From NCBI GenBank assembly GCA_019915135.1, contig JAHLMK010000002.1, forward strand, positions 372,001 to 436,000: a DNA stretch of 64,000 bases. The letters are read 5' to 3'. This document shows positions 44,729-56,788 of this stretch, in pieces; within the stretch, counting starts at the first letter, position 1; every line of letters starts with the position of its first letter. This DNA comes from Strobilurus pachycystidiatus (Eukaryota; Basidiomycota; Agaricomycetes; Agaricales; Physalacriaceae). Position numbers and translations under genes: made by a program. Below the pieces are notes generated by a model. It saw only the letters and a list, made by a program, of their open reading frames with translations, was not told the DNA's origin and ran no database searches.

Positions 44729-47700
44729 TCAGAGATTGTTGTGAAGGACTCCTTCCATAGTCAGGCTCGAACTGTCCGACTGTCAGCAGAAACGAGGTGT
44801 ACAAATCAACACAGACATACCTTAGGAAGCACCAGCGGCCTCTGCAGCATAAGATGATCCAGCCTCGTTATCCCAGCGTCTAGTTGCTCTGGTAAATCGT
44901 GGGTACACAACTGCATGTCGAATGAAAGACCAGACATAGAGCCATCATAGACTTTCTGGCTGTAGAAGTAGGTATCATCATCGAGTTGGGCCTCTAGCTG
45001 AGACCGTACACGGTTCCAAGACTGCCTTTCGTGCGGCCATACAAAGGCAAGAAGCATGAGCGGATCTACAAACGCATAAGAATTCAGACCGTGACAACGT
45101 TGAGATGTCCGTACCAATCCTGGAATTGCAGTGTACCAGACCAGTTTGCTTCAGACGCTGCTGTGCATCTGAATACGACAGGATAGCACACAAAGACAGA
45201 AGATTGAGAGGTTTGAACATGTACTTCACCTGCTGCATTCGTTGTTGCTTCGTCAAACCTCCAGCAAAATGCGGATGGCATACACGTTCAACGTAGCAAG
45301 TGAAGAGATCCGTCACAGGCGGGAATGAGTGGTAGTCCTTCAGGACGTCGAACAAGTCCGCCAAACGGAATACCGTGAATGCCGCTGGAATCATCTCCGA
45401 GATGGCACGCGTGAGCAGCCGACAAGAAAAGGACATGTTTTTCCAGAAAAGAATCGGGTCGTCCGATAACCCTTCCCGGACATGCTCATTGATGTAAAAG
45501 ATGTTTGTGAACCACTCAAAGGCCGTGTCCGGTCCAAAGGAAGTATCATCAGGCCGCAAGTTGGTCAAAACGGCGTACGCCACATGGATACTGAGGCGAT
45601 AGATGTCGTCAATACGTTTACTGCTGTCCGTTGGCACCAGCTCGAAGATGTGACGGACAGTGATAAAGATTAGATATCGATACCTTGCAGCGTTGGCGCC
45701 CATGGTGTAATGCTGGTGCTGCAGGATCGCTTCGAGAGCAAAGCATGTCAATGATTGTACGGCCTTCCAATTCCGTGCGTGGTGGTCGACCTCCTCCCGG
45801 TGCAACGATATCATCTTCACGTAGAAACGAATGATGGCCAGGTAGACACGTAGAGGTTCATCGTCCAGGGACGACGATTGCTGAACTGCGCTATCTGGAT
45901 GCCACTGATCAACATCTCTGAAGAATTGCAAGAGTAGACACCGAATGTGATTGCCGAGGAATGGTGTCTTGCAGGCGGTTTTGAAATCGACTGCAACTTC
46001 GGATAGATGCATGGAATCGAGTATAGAGCCCTCCGCCATCTGCAACGTAGGCAAGAGGGACTCTAGGAGCGAAGACTCGATGGTTGGGAGCAACTGAAGC
46101 AGCTCACTGCAGTTAATCGGTTGTAAGACCTGTGTCAAGATACCGGACCATATGGCCTGATGGAGCCGAGGGGTCGATGGATGGAGAAGATCGTGAGCCC
46201 GCGAGGCAATGTTGATGGGAGATGGTGAAGTGAATGCGATACATGAAGCTTCGACCTCGAGAGGAAGAGAGAAGTCGCATCGTACGCCATATGCCTCAAG
46301 AGCCCTTGACATGGCTAGATCTCGGTTCATGGCAATCAAATTGGGTGACCTCAAACCTCCAACAGTGACGGCTCGACAGACCCTTTCTAACCGAAAATAT
46401 GTCCCAGGTGGCGGCACACTTCCCTTTGAGAACCGGATTGCGTGCCATAGTTGCAGTATCAGGCTGTCACATTGCGCTGCGGCTGGTCCAGAGAATAGCT
46501 TGTTGATTCTCTCGCCATACGAGACTGGAAAACCCCCAAGAGCCTGCAGGACCAAGGCACGGGACGTTGAGTTGGAAGATGTGTTGTACAGCCAATATAG
46601 GGTGTCGACGCCGAAGTGCGCGAATCGCTGACTACGAGTCACGATGCTGAACTCGGCGTCATGCATGGACTTCCACAGAGCCTTCCCCTTGGGACGATAG
46701 AGTCGAGCGACGGAGAGAAATATGAAGTTGGACAGTGGCGTCTTGTACGGGCACTGAGGAAACAGAACGGCGAAAACGTGTGTCGCAACGAAGCCGGTGA
46801 CGGAAAGACCTCCGAAGGCAGCTATGACAGTGACAATGGACTTTGAGAGTGGCAGAAGGAATATCAGGAGCCCGCACAAGAAGAGACCCAGTGCTATGTG
46901 AACGAGCGTTGGAAGGAGACTGACGATAAGAGGGACTCTCCATTTGATGAAGCCCTCGTAGCGATACTGTCTGATAAGACTGCGCTCCCGCGGACTACCC
47001 GATGACGACGACAAATATTGGTGCAACCATTGCTTGCAGGACAAAGAGGCAAGCACGGCAATGACGCTCAGCGTGAGACTGCAATACCAGAGCCCGTTCG
47101 TCCAAATGACAGAGGGCGCTGGGACAAAGACAGATTCTGCTGGGTTGGGAGGAAGGGGTATGCTGTTGATGTCACTTCCGTTTGAGGCAAAGCGCTGGTG
47201 AAGAAGATTCTGGTACAGCAAAACGGCAGTGAGTTGGCCGTAATCTGGCTCCAACTTGGCGGCGGTATACACCAGAAACCCGGTCACAACACTAGAGAAC
47301 AAAGATGCCTGTCACAAAAGCTGTCAGATCTTTCGTTCAAGATACCAGCAAAACATGACTGACGAAAAGCAAAACCCCATTGACGGTGTCCTGGATATTG
47401 TCGGCCAAGTCATCATCAAATATCCGGGCCTCGTCAACAAAAATCTTCCAGATTCTAGCATTGGGAGAAGTCTCTTCATAGATCGCATCGGGTGCGTATT
47501 TTTCCTCGTAATCAAGAGGATCGCTATGGTCTGTGCAAAGCTGTTAATGTCCAAATCCCGACAGTGTAGATACCATGTTACCTTTGCCATGTTCAATGGG
47601 AGGTACCGTGGGAAGATGGAAACGTTTGAAAAATGGTCGCACACTGGAATGACGCGGCGCCGTCTGGTGGATGTGCGTATGATCGGGCGCTTTGAACGTC

Positions 47701-47828
47701 GAGCTAGCGCTTGAGACGGACGAATATTCGGGAAGGTCACTCCCCGTTGGTGCGGAGTCAGTGATCTCCTCCGGAGTCACAGTAGAGGTGTCTTGCGTCG
47801 CGTGGGCGGAAGATGGCATGGTGGACAT
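44729..47828 (-). CDS. DUF6535-domain multi-pass membrane protein
   Basis: From the ATG at 47828 (MSTMPSSAHATQDTST) comes a polar N-terminus, an intron, then the DUF6535 signature DYEEKYAPDAIYEETSPNAR and IWKIFVDEARIFDDDLADN, then ASLFSSVVTGFLVYTAAKL. Four hydrophobic segments follow (SLTLSVIAVLASLSCKQWL with the family hallmark KQWLHQYL, VPLIVSLLPTLVHIALGLFL, LLIFLLPLSKSIVTVIAAFG, and onwards). A large C-terminal region of about 550 residues is helical and soluble. The last exons are joined after a GT-AG intron near 45112-45067 (CNSRI / DPLMLLAFVWPHERQSW) and end MEGVLHNNL. The family is abundant in Agaricomycetes and has no known function. Confidence 0.88.
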
Positions 47829-48471
47829 GGCGCTAGTCCAGAAGATGAAAAAAATCGCGTCGCATATGACTGCTTCATTCCAATATCCGAGTACGGCATC
47901 GGTGAATCATGATTATGGCAGGAACTCTATTCAAGGATGACAGAGCGAGCCTAGAAATGTGGACAATTTATCAGGGATGATGCAAGTATAGGTCGACTCA
48001 GACAATTTGGAAGTTGATGAACATACAGATGGCCTTCTAACGATAGGCAACACATACTTATCGTTCTGGAGGTCCATGGCTCTAACTACCAGCAGGCAAT
48101 TGGCCTCAATGAAGAGTGCGGCCGTCAGAGTGCGAAGACAAGACTGCTCGGATTTGTGGCGTTCCAACGTCGGCTATTGGGAAAAGTCGAGGACTCGGAC
48201 ACAGCCACTGGTTGCTAAGGAGCATCGAGGCAAGGACTGGAGCAGGCCGTCAATCAGCTCCTTTTTTCGAAACTCATTGCCGGACGAAAGTAGCGCGTCG
48301 TTGTGAGGTAGAAAACAGAGACGTCAACCCAACGTCAACCTGTCAGTAGGCTGAGTAGTGTCTCGACTTTCGATCACTGGCAAGTTGCGAGCACGTGCAG
48401 CGCACATGGAAGGTTGAATTGTCGATCAGGGGCTGTCAACCTCGGCTTAAATTTCACTTCTTACCTCCACT
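47829..48471. other. Intergenic region with duplicated promoter block
   Basis: Divergent stretch between the DUF6535 start and unknown gene copy 1. From about 48110 it is similar to 49578 onwards, part of the tandem duplication. It contains GCACGTGC at 48391-48398, 74 bp before the copy 1 ATG. Confidence 0.6.
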
Positions 48472-49099
48472 ATGGCATTCGTTCTTCGCTCCGACGCTTG
48501 TGTCTACGGCACAGGGTTCCGCGTTACTCGCTCTCAGATCAAGAGCATGGCCTACCGAGTTTGCCCAGAGACGATTCCCGACTCTGGTGGCAACTATGTC
48601 ACTGCTCTTCAAAAGCACATCGTCCCCATGAAGGCCGAACTAATCCACATCCGGTCCATACCCTACAACAATATGGATGACATGCCCTATCTTTTCATCC
48701 TGGACTATGTGCCTGGTCCTCGGAACATCGTCCCAACGATCAGCTGGTCAGACGACACGAAGAGGGAATGGTGGGAACAGCTCGGGAGTGTTGAGGGAGT
48801 CGAAAATGCAGAACCGTATACGATGAAATACCCAACGAATATTGCGCGTACGTTCCCTTATCTGACCGATGTTCCGATGTTCAATAGCCTGATGCAATGC
48901 GGACAGCGCCGGAATATCTGGTCGAGCAGTTACGATACAATATCGAGGCGATGCCGAAACTGATCAAGTATGTGACGCGACGGGTACCTCAATTTACGTT
49001 GAAGACTCGAGCTCGTAAACCCAACGGTAAGTTCATCTCACTCCTCACTTCCCCGATCTCAATTGTCAAGCTTCCTAATATGCCGATGTCGCAGAATAG
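48472..49099 (+). CDS. Unknown small protein, tandem copy 1
   Basis: Three exons: 48472-48847, 48907-49026 and 49095-49099. Both introns have GT-AG ends, the second with a perfect GTAAGT donor. They give about 166 residues: MAFVLRSDACVYGTGFRVTR, IVPMKAELIHIRSIPYNNMD, YLFILDYVPGPRNIVPTI, DDTKREWWEQLGSVEGVE, then APPEYLVEQLRYNIEAMPKL and a basic end. No signal peptide, membrane segment or known domain. The paralogue at 50054 shares the same first intron phase and position, which supports both being real genes. Function unknown. Confidence 0.65.
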
Positions 49100-50053
49100 T
49101 CACTGAGCCAGTGTCAAGATAGGAAAGAGTGCATGAGTCTCTCCGGGCGCGAGCAAGGCGCCGAGCTCCTCTTCAATGATTGACGAGCCGCTTTGCTTAG
49201 CGTGAATGGATGTGAAGCCAGGAGATGCAACTAATGTGGCCGGAGGTGACTATATCAAAATCTAGGATCTGCTCACGTTTGGAAACTCAGTCAGGAAATA
49301 CCTCACCATGACAGTTGACGCGTCCCATACTACATTGTACCCGTCAGGTATGAGAAAACAGTTGAGTTGTCTCGAACAAGAAAGCGTCCTTATTTCCAGC
49401 CAGTCATGCTGGCACCATTGAAGGTGAGGCGCCTGGTCCTTGCCGTAGCGTCGGCGATAGCGGAGGTTTGAGGATAGTTATCGTCTCACCGAGCCTTCTC
49501 ACCATCCCATGAAGCTATGTTTCGTCCTGGAGACTCATAACTATAAACACTAGTAAATGAGCAGCGGCAATACTGTAAAGAGTGCGGCCCTCAGGTTACG
49601 AAGACAAGACTGCTCCGATTTGTGGCGTTCCAACGTCGGTCCTCGACGAGAAGGATTTAAAGACTGCCACTGGTTGTTAGAGAGCATTGAGGCAAGAGAT
49701 TTACTGGAGCAAGCCGTTAGGTATCTTTGTATGAGCCTCATTGGTGGCTGGAAGTAGCGCGTCGTGGTCAGGTAATATTGAAGACGGACTCTCGAATCTC
49801 GATCACCACCAACTTCCAAGAGCGCACGCGGGCCTGGGGCCCTACTTAAGCACCATTGTGCAGCGTACTCTCACTCATCTTGGAGCCATTGAATGTGAGG
49901 GGACCTCCTCCAAGGAGCGTCGGCTACAGCGAAGTTGACTCTGAGGTTGAGAGTTACGAGCACGTGCAGCTCACGTGGGGAAGAGACATTGTCGATCAGG
50001 GGCTTTCACCACCATTGGCTTTTCATTTTCGACCACGAACCGCAATCACCACC
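49100..50053. other. Intergenic spacer between tandem copies
   Basis: 954 bp. The part from about 49578 is the second copy of the block upstream of gene copy 1, with GCACGTGC at 49960-49967 (87 bp before the copy 2 ATG) and the shared words ATTGTCGATCAGGGGCT just after. The first 480 bp look unique and non-coding. Confidence 0.55.
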
Positions 50054-50689
50054 ATGGCATTTACGCTTTGCTCTGACGCCTGTGTTTACACTGCAGGGCT
50101 CTGCGTCACTCGCTCCCAGATCAATAGCATAGCTCTACAAGTTTGCCCAGAGATGATTGCCGACTTTCGTGGCAACTATGTCACTGCTCTTCAACAGCAC
50201 ATCACCCCCATGAAGGCCGAACTAATCCACATTCAGTCCATGCCCTACATTAACATGAATGACATGTCCTATCTTTTCATCCTGGACTATGTGCCTGGTC
50301 CACGCAACACCGTCCCAACAGTCATCTGGGCAGACGACACGAAGAGGAAATGGTGGGAACAACTCGGGAGTGTGGTGGGAGTTGAAGATGCAGAACCACA
50401 TACGATGAGATACCCTACGAACATTGCGCGTACGCCACAAGCTTCTCTGACCAATGTTCAATAACCTGACCCAATGTGGACAGCGCCGGAATATCTGGTC
50501 GAGCGCATACGATACAATATTCAGGCGATGCCGGAACTTATCAAGTTTGTGACGCGAGTCAAACCTAAATACAGGTCAAAGACTCCCAAGGCCGATGGCA
50601 TGTTCATTTCAGTCCTCAGTTTCCCGATCTTATTCGTCAAGTGCAGGTCCACTGCCTACGGCCGACAAGGCAGTGCAGACGCTTTTTGA
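50054..50689 (+). CDS. Unknown small protein, tandem copy 2 with altered C-terminus
   Basis: Exons 50054-50429 and 50484-50689. Exon 1 has exactly the length of the copy 1 exon (376 nt) and the same donor position. The protein is similar throughout (MAFTLCSDACVYTAGLCVTR, ITPMKAELIHIQSMPYINMN, YLFILDYVPGPRNTVPTV, DDTKRKWWEQLGSVVGVE, APPEYLVERIRYNIQAMPEL). Where copy 1 has the second-intron donor (GGTAAGTTC), copy 2 has GGCATGTTC, so the intron is not spliced and translation continues to a new stop at 50687-50689, adding about 30 residues. Function unknown. Confidence 0.6.
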
Positions 50690-51538
50690 CTCGAATGAAC
50701 ACAGGGCCCTCTGAGTATCACTACACTACGTGACAATAGCTACCATCGTGGCCCCTGGGCCTGTTGGTGGCGTCTTCATCACTCATCATACCCACCTTAA
50801 GACCGTGCTTGCCAAATGCTTGTTGTTGGCTTGTCGCATATATTGTTTTATCTTGATGTACTGTGCTTTGCACTTCAATATACGCGTGACATTGTCAAAC
50901 TCGACTGAATTTGCTTCATCCGAAAGTTAGGGTGTTGGTAGTCGCGGTATAGATGAGTTTGCTGTGCCTATAAGACCAGGCTAGGGTGATTCGTGGGTGT
51001 GCCACTACTTTGTTCAGCGCAAACACAACGTACTATGGGCATGTCCTCCACTCATTGTTCCTGTCGCCTCTCATGAACAATCGTCAGCATTCCCCATTCA
51101 AAGAACCTCCAAAGCTTTCTGACTCACTCAGTACATTTCTCTGCCTTGAATGGGAGGGGAGAGGAGCTGTGGCGCACATTCACCCAGTATGACTTGATCA
51201 CACACCGTTTGTATACTCAACATTGCAATGATATCGCGCCTGAGTGCAACGTCAGCGCACTGGAAAGAATTTGGCGACAGCTGAAGGCGCGCATAGCGTA
51301 TTTGTTCGAGTCTTTGGGACAGGCAGCGGACATCCAAGTGCAGCGCAAATGCTCTTGTGACCGATGCAGATCATCTGCGACACAAGGAGACCCTTATCCA
51401 TGTTTTCTATCACTAAGGCCCGTAGAGATCATGATGTCTTCTCTTGCTCACCAGTGCGACTGCCTGACGCAATCACATTTTTTGCATAATTCATATTCGT
51501 ACAAGGGTTAGAAAAGCACAGAAAAGAAAAGTTCATCA
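50690..51538. other. Intergenic region
   Basis: 849 bp between unknown gene copy 2 and the stop of the first MFS transporter. The plus-strand ORF at 51146-51511 (NVSALERIWRQLKARIAYLF) has no clear family and no splice support; it could be a fragment of a mobile element gene. Otherwise nothing is seen. Confidence 0.45.
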
Positions 51539-53713
51539 TCAGAGCGTGTGATAGAAGCCAGATTGTCCTTGAATCGGTCCCTTCAGCTTCCCCTGGCGTT
51601 GGAGCCTGTTTAGTCTTGAAAAATGAATCACGTCGACCGAGACCACGATGATAAGAACGATTTGCGATCCGATAGTCACCCAGAGACCTACATAACTATT
51701 ATCAAACAACGTCCAAACTGTCGGGAGCTTGACTGACCGGGGATATAGTGAGGAAAGTCCTGTTGACGAAACACTGTCGAAGCAATAATTCCGCCGATGC
51801 CCGCAAAGCCACTAGTCAGCGCGCTCTGGACAGAACGCTTGCTTTGAGACACGACATTGTTTGCGCCCTACAAATCTCCGAGTCAGTCGGCACTCCTCAA
51901 TTATGGCTTAGTACACACGAAAGAGAGAATTCCAGGAATAGCACCGGCGCTGCCAATGTTGATGAGGAAGGTACCTGCGAGAGACAAGTCAGCACGCTTG
52001 TACTACCACTGCATAAAACCAAGGAACCCACCCAAGTACCGGACATTGTTGTCAGAATGGAATGCCGTCAGGCCGCAACCCACAATACAGATCAGAGCCT
52101 GAAAGATAATGAAACTGCTGCGATGGTGCCATCTGTCCGAGAAGTACGCGAAGATTAAAGCACTAGCGAGCTTCACAGGCTATATTAGAAACTTCGGTAG
52201 ACTCGGGCGATATGTAGCTTACAGCAGGGCCGTATGGAGGGGCACTCTTCGTGAACAAACGGACATTAGTACAAGAAGAAAACTTGCCGTTGGGACTAAC
52301 CAAAAGAAGTGAGGAGGTCTCATTATGCCCCATGCCGTTCAAGATGATCGAAATGAAGTAAGCAAGCATGTAAGACGGAACGCTTGAACATGCGAGCATG
52401 ATGCCTTCATCTCGATAGTCAGCATGTGAAGAATCCGACGCGACCGACCTACCGTAAGTCCAAATTGTCCAATCCTTGAGATGGCGTATGATCTTTTCCC
52501 GCGTCAATAGGTCAGGCAAGGAGTCTCCTCGATCTCTTTCGATCCTCGCCAACACAAGTGCCGTCTGTTCTGCGGTAAGAAACTTGTTTTTGTCTGGGAA
52601 ATCAGGCACGAAGAAGAAGGTCAGTATTCCGAGTCCCAGGGTGAACGAGCCCTCGATGATCTGACCGGCGTTGTCCCGACGTCAATGCTTTGATACACGA
52701 TACGATGGACGTCACTGACGAAGATCCATGACCACCCCGCAATTCCGTGGGTCCCGTCGAGCTTACTGAGCGCATACGCCAAGATGGGCGCGAAGCCGGC
52801 GATAGTAAGGGAGAGCATGTAGAAAATCGCCATCCTGCAAATCGTTGAATACCATGGTCCCGAGTGAATTGATCATTAGAACACACCTCTTTTGAGTTTC
52901 ATGCCGGCGATACCTTTTGGGAATGGGGCAACGATGAGCAGGGAACAGAGTATGTGACAGATCTTACCAAGTAGAGATGAGGTAGACCAGTGCAGGGAAC
53001 AAGCCAGCCTGCGACGATAACGCGATTATCATTCATGAAAGGGTAATGGACGAGAGGACTGACCTCCATCGCGCCAAGCAGGACGCGACACAACACGAGC
53101 ATTTTCCAATCCTTAACCCACGCGGTCGCGAAAGATACTGCACCCCAACCCGTCACAATGAAGGTAAGGAAATTGCGCACGCCGACTTTGCGAAGAATGA
53201 GATTTCCTGGTACTTGGCTGCACACATGGGGGGTTTGTCAACAAGAGGAGAAAGAGAAATTGGGATGACTTGCAGTAGAATGTAGGGGACAAAGTACATG
53301 CAAGTCACGACGCTATATCGCGAACCGACTGTAAGTTCCTATGAGAATAGGATGAGATACGGTTGACGAGCGGAAGATTGTTGCTTACCAAGGCTACTCC
53401 CATCCCAGCGGTGCGAGCTGCACTGATATTCAAGCGATCAACGAGAGCAATCATGTAGAGGAGGGCCAGGAAGGGTAGTACACGAATGTCTACCCACAAC
53501 CTAGGGGGACCATGTCAGTGACCATAAGCAAGGGATGTCAGGCAAGTCGCACATCGTCCTCCGTTCGAACGCGGCGGACACGTCGTCCGAAGGAATCTTG
53601 ACATCCTGGGTTTCAAGTTTCTCGACATCGTCTTGAAGGACAATAGACTTGGAGTCGGCCATGCTCTGGGGACTGCCTATGGACGAGTCGGATCCACGGC
53701 GAATGGAAGACAT
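51539..53713 (-). CDS. MFS transporter, allantoate permease (DAL5)-like family
   Basis: A 12-helix major facilitator of the fungal anion:cation symporter group. From the ATG at 53713 (MSSIRRGSDSSIGSPQSM) there is a hydrophilic N-terminus with FERRTM, then VDIRVLPFLALLYMIALVDR and LNISAARTAGMG (helix 1 with the family D-R-x-N-x-x-x-A motif). Next come VGVRNFLTFIVTGWGAVSFA, VLCRVLLGAMEA, MAIFYMLSLTIAGFAPILAY, FFVPDFPDKNKFLTAEQTAL with LARIERDRGDSLPDLLTREK, SYMLAYFISIILNGMGHNET, and a C-terminal tail LKGPIQGQSGFYHTL. The central PDFPD...ERDRGD segment is typical of this group, which moves carboxylates, allantoate, nicotinate or similar anions. Substrate unknown. About twelve short introns. A paralogue lies immediately upstream on the same strand. 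Confidence 0.9.
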
Positions 53714-54650
53714 AGGACAGATTATGAAGCTGCGAAGGCAACACAACGACTGCAATTCGGACCATCTGAGGTTTTATAGAAAGGTGTGAGTCCAGAGTAT
53801 AATTCGCCCTGAAGGTATAACGGCATGTGCTAGTCGAATCGGACATCGGAGAATGGATCAAGGAGTATAGAGTTGATAAGGTTTGTTGGAGTTCCTATCC
53901 CACGCTCGAGAGGATTGAGGGGGCGAGAACAGCGCGGAAGTGACTTTTTCGCCCACCTCTCCGAGTATTAACTCCCGAAGTCGATGCAGATTGAAGCCCG
54001 AGTTGTTCACAAAGCCGCACCTGCCTGGTCACAGTTTCGCCTCGTCTCATTTGGGATGTCAGTGTCCAAGGTGAGGAATGGAGATTCAAAATGAGGCCGA
54101 TTGTGGGGAAAACCGAAGTGTGATGATCTCTTGCAATCCGTGTGGCATATTGTGGGGTTGGCGTTAAGAAGACACTAGTCGCCAAGTCCTCCCGAGGCGA
54201 TCAAATCATCGAGAGACATTCAGATTTGAAGAGTCGCCGCGGTGTACTTAGACTGGCGGGTGTTGGTCAAGATTGGTCACGATCACAGAACGGCGATTCC
54301 GATTCGGCGAACGCGCTATTAGGTCACCTGATCTAGTAGCTGTCGGTTCGCTGAATTCCACCACCTTAGTCAAAGTAACGCGAGCGGTGAGTGAGTCTCT
54401 CGAGGCCATCCCGAGTTTACTTGGCATAGAGAGCTCTTGTTCACGAAAGCCGGAACTTGGGGCCTGAGAGCTTCCATGATACGAGTTTTGAACCTGAGAT
54501 CTCCCATTGAAAACATACGCCGATCGTTCTTGGAATTCAGAATACCGGAGGCTGACAGGCTGTTACAGCTGATCATAGATTACGGTAAACATACACATTC
54601 CATCTCTCGAAACGAAGATGGCTAGATCATTTCAAGAAGAGCACCGGAGA
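53714..54650. other. Intergenic region between the two MFS genes
   Basis: 937 bp with no supported gene. It must hold the promoter of the first transporter and the 3' end of the second. ORFs here are short and featureless. Confidence 0.5.
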
Positions 54651-56788
54651 TTACAGGGTGTACAAGAATCCACCAGTCGCCGCGACCTGCTGCTGCTTGG
54701 ATATCTTCCTGTTCTCGCGCCAGAAGTGCAGAGACGTGATACCGAGAAGCATCAGCAGCACGATTTGGAGACATATCGTCACGACAATGCCTGGCAGGTA
54801 TTTTGGGAAATCTCGCTGACGGAAAATGGTTGTGGCGATGATGCCGCCAATGCCTCCAAAGCTCACTATAGTAGCCGTGGTGACAGCGCGCTTTGAATGA
54901 GTGACGATGTTGTTCGAAGACTACATAGCATTGAAACGACCATGAGCCTCGACTGAACGCAAGAGAAGCGACGTTGACCTACGTAGGCCAGTATTCCTGG
55001 AATGTTCCCGGCTGACCCAGCGTTTGCTAAGAATATACCTACACACGAGGACATCGATTGAGATGGGCGTGTACTTCATCAGGGGAACGAGATAGATCTC
55101 ACCAGCGTAACGCCAACCTGGAGCTTCGATGTAGGCGGTCATCGCCAGGCCAAGAACGGTCATGAGAGTCTGGGCAGCTAGGAAGATAGCCCTCATCTGA
55201 TACCAGTCTGACAGCCATGCGAAGAACAATACACTGAACGCCTATAAAGAATTTATCAAGAAGCGAATACAATCGCCCACAGTCACGTACAGCAAAAACG
55301 TAAGGAGGCGCGCACTAGATACATCAAAATCAGTTGGCAGACTACTCGGAAACGGGACAAGAGTCAACTCACTAGTAGCAGGGTCATTTCGACGTTCCAG
55401 CCCATGCTGGCAATGATCGTGGTGACGAAGAACCTAACCAGAAGGAACTACTGAGTGTCGGTGTCATACCGAAAGAATGGAGAGGTACCCAATTGCGTAC
55501 GCGGGAACAGTCGTGCAGAGATACATGATGCCTGGACGCGTCAAAGTCTACTCAGAACCGAGCACTTGTTTAATTACCGTAAACCCACAACTTCCAGTCG
55601 CTGAGATGGAGCAGCAACTTCTGCCGCGTGAGCACGTCGGGATGCGCGTCTCCGCGGTCTTGATCTACGCGTTGAAGAACGAGAGCTGTTTGCTCCGCTG
55701 AGAGAAAATCATTTCTATCCGGAAAATCAGGCAGCCAAGCCCATGCGATAACTCCAAAGAGCATCGTAATGGCGCCTTCGATGATCTATCGTCGGAAGTC
55801 ATGAGCTACCTATCAGATGGTGACTGTGCGGCGCCTTACAAAGATCCAAGACCACCCGTTCAAGCCTCTTTTGCCCGCGAGAAGACTCAGAGCATATGCA
55901 AAGATAGCGCTAAATCCACCGGCAAGGATCGAAGTCATGTACATTATGGCCAGCCTATTGATAAACCATAATGAATCAAGTCAAAGGCCCTGAGAGTGAA
56001 CAATTGACGCACCGTTTCTGGACCTCATGACGCTTGTACCTGCCGATAACTTTCAGTATCGCAAGTCCAAAAGGAAGGAGGTGTGGACGACAAACCAGGT
56101 CGTGATAATAAAAACCAAAGCCGGAAAGAAACCGGCCTAGGTGATTGGGAGTGAGACAATCTACTCGGAGGCCATCGATGATCCAAATCGCGTACCTCTA
56201 AAGCTCCAAGAAGAACGCGACAAAATGCCAAGAGACCCCAGCTGGGAACGAATCCCATACCGAGCTGGACTGCACCCCATGCAACTACACAGAATGCCAG
56301 AAGGTTGCGCGCTCCGAGTCTCCGCAAAAGCAAATTACTTGGGAGCTCCCTGGAATGAATCAGTCGTGGATCATCTAGAGCATCCAGTGCCACCTACAAA
56401 AGAATGTACGGCACGAAGTAGATGCACGAAACGATACTATAACGTGTTCCGATACTCAGCTCCTAAGAAGTGATCACAATAAGGTAAAGGACTTTGAGAG
56501 CGGGAGAATGGGGACCCACGAGATCCTTATCCATCCCTGTTACCCGCGCAATGCTAAGATTAGTCCTGTCGATGAGGGCCAGAGCGTACAAGAACCCAAG
56601 AAGGGGCAAGAGACGTAGGTCGACACGACGGCTGGAGGCAATCACAATTCAGTGAACGGGCATCAAGAAGGCAAACAGTCCACGGACATCGTGCGTCGTT
56701 CAAAGACATCGCCTTCCACATCGAACGAGGCGCTCGACGAGGTTTTGTGCGTCGCAGAGTCCTTCTGGTCCTGAACTGGAGACGACAT
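54651..56788 (-). CDS. MFS transporter, allantoate permease (DAL5)-like family (second copy)
   Basis: Same family and strand as the gene at 51539-53713. The ATG at 56788 gives MSSPVQDQKDSATHKTSSSA and FDVEGDVFERRTM; the FERRTM is shared with the paralogue. Then VDLRLLPLLGFLYALALIDR and TNLSIARVTGMDKDLV, LGARNLLAFCVVAWGAVQLG, FCRVLLGALEA, AWLPDFPDRNDFLSAEQTAL with LQRVDQDRGDAHPDVLTRQK, and in the last exon GGIGGIIATTIFRQRDFPKY and VVTICLQIVLLMLLGITSL, ending ATGGFLYTL. About twelve short introns. The shared motif spacing shows tandem duplication followed by divergence. Substrate unknown. Confidence 0.9.

Noticed and set aside
51146..51511. Plus-strand ORF with a transposase-like phrase (ERIWRQLKAR)
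   Set aside because: Too little similarity, no catalytic residues and no terminal repeats.
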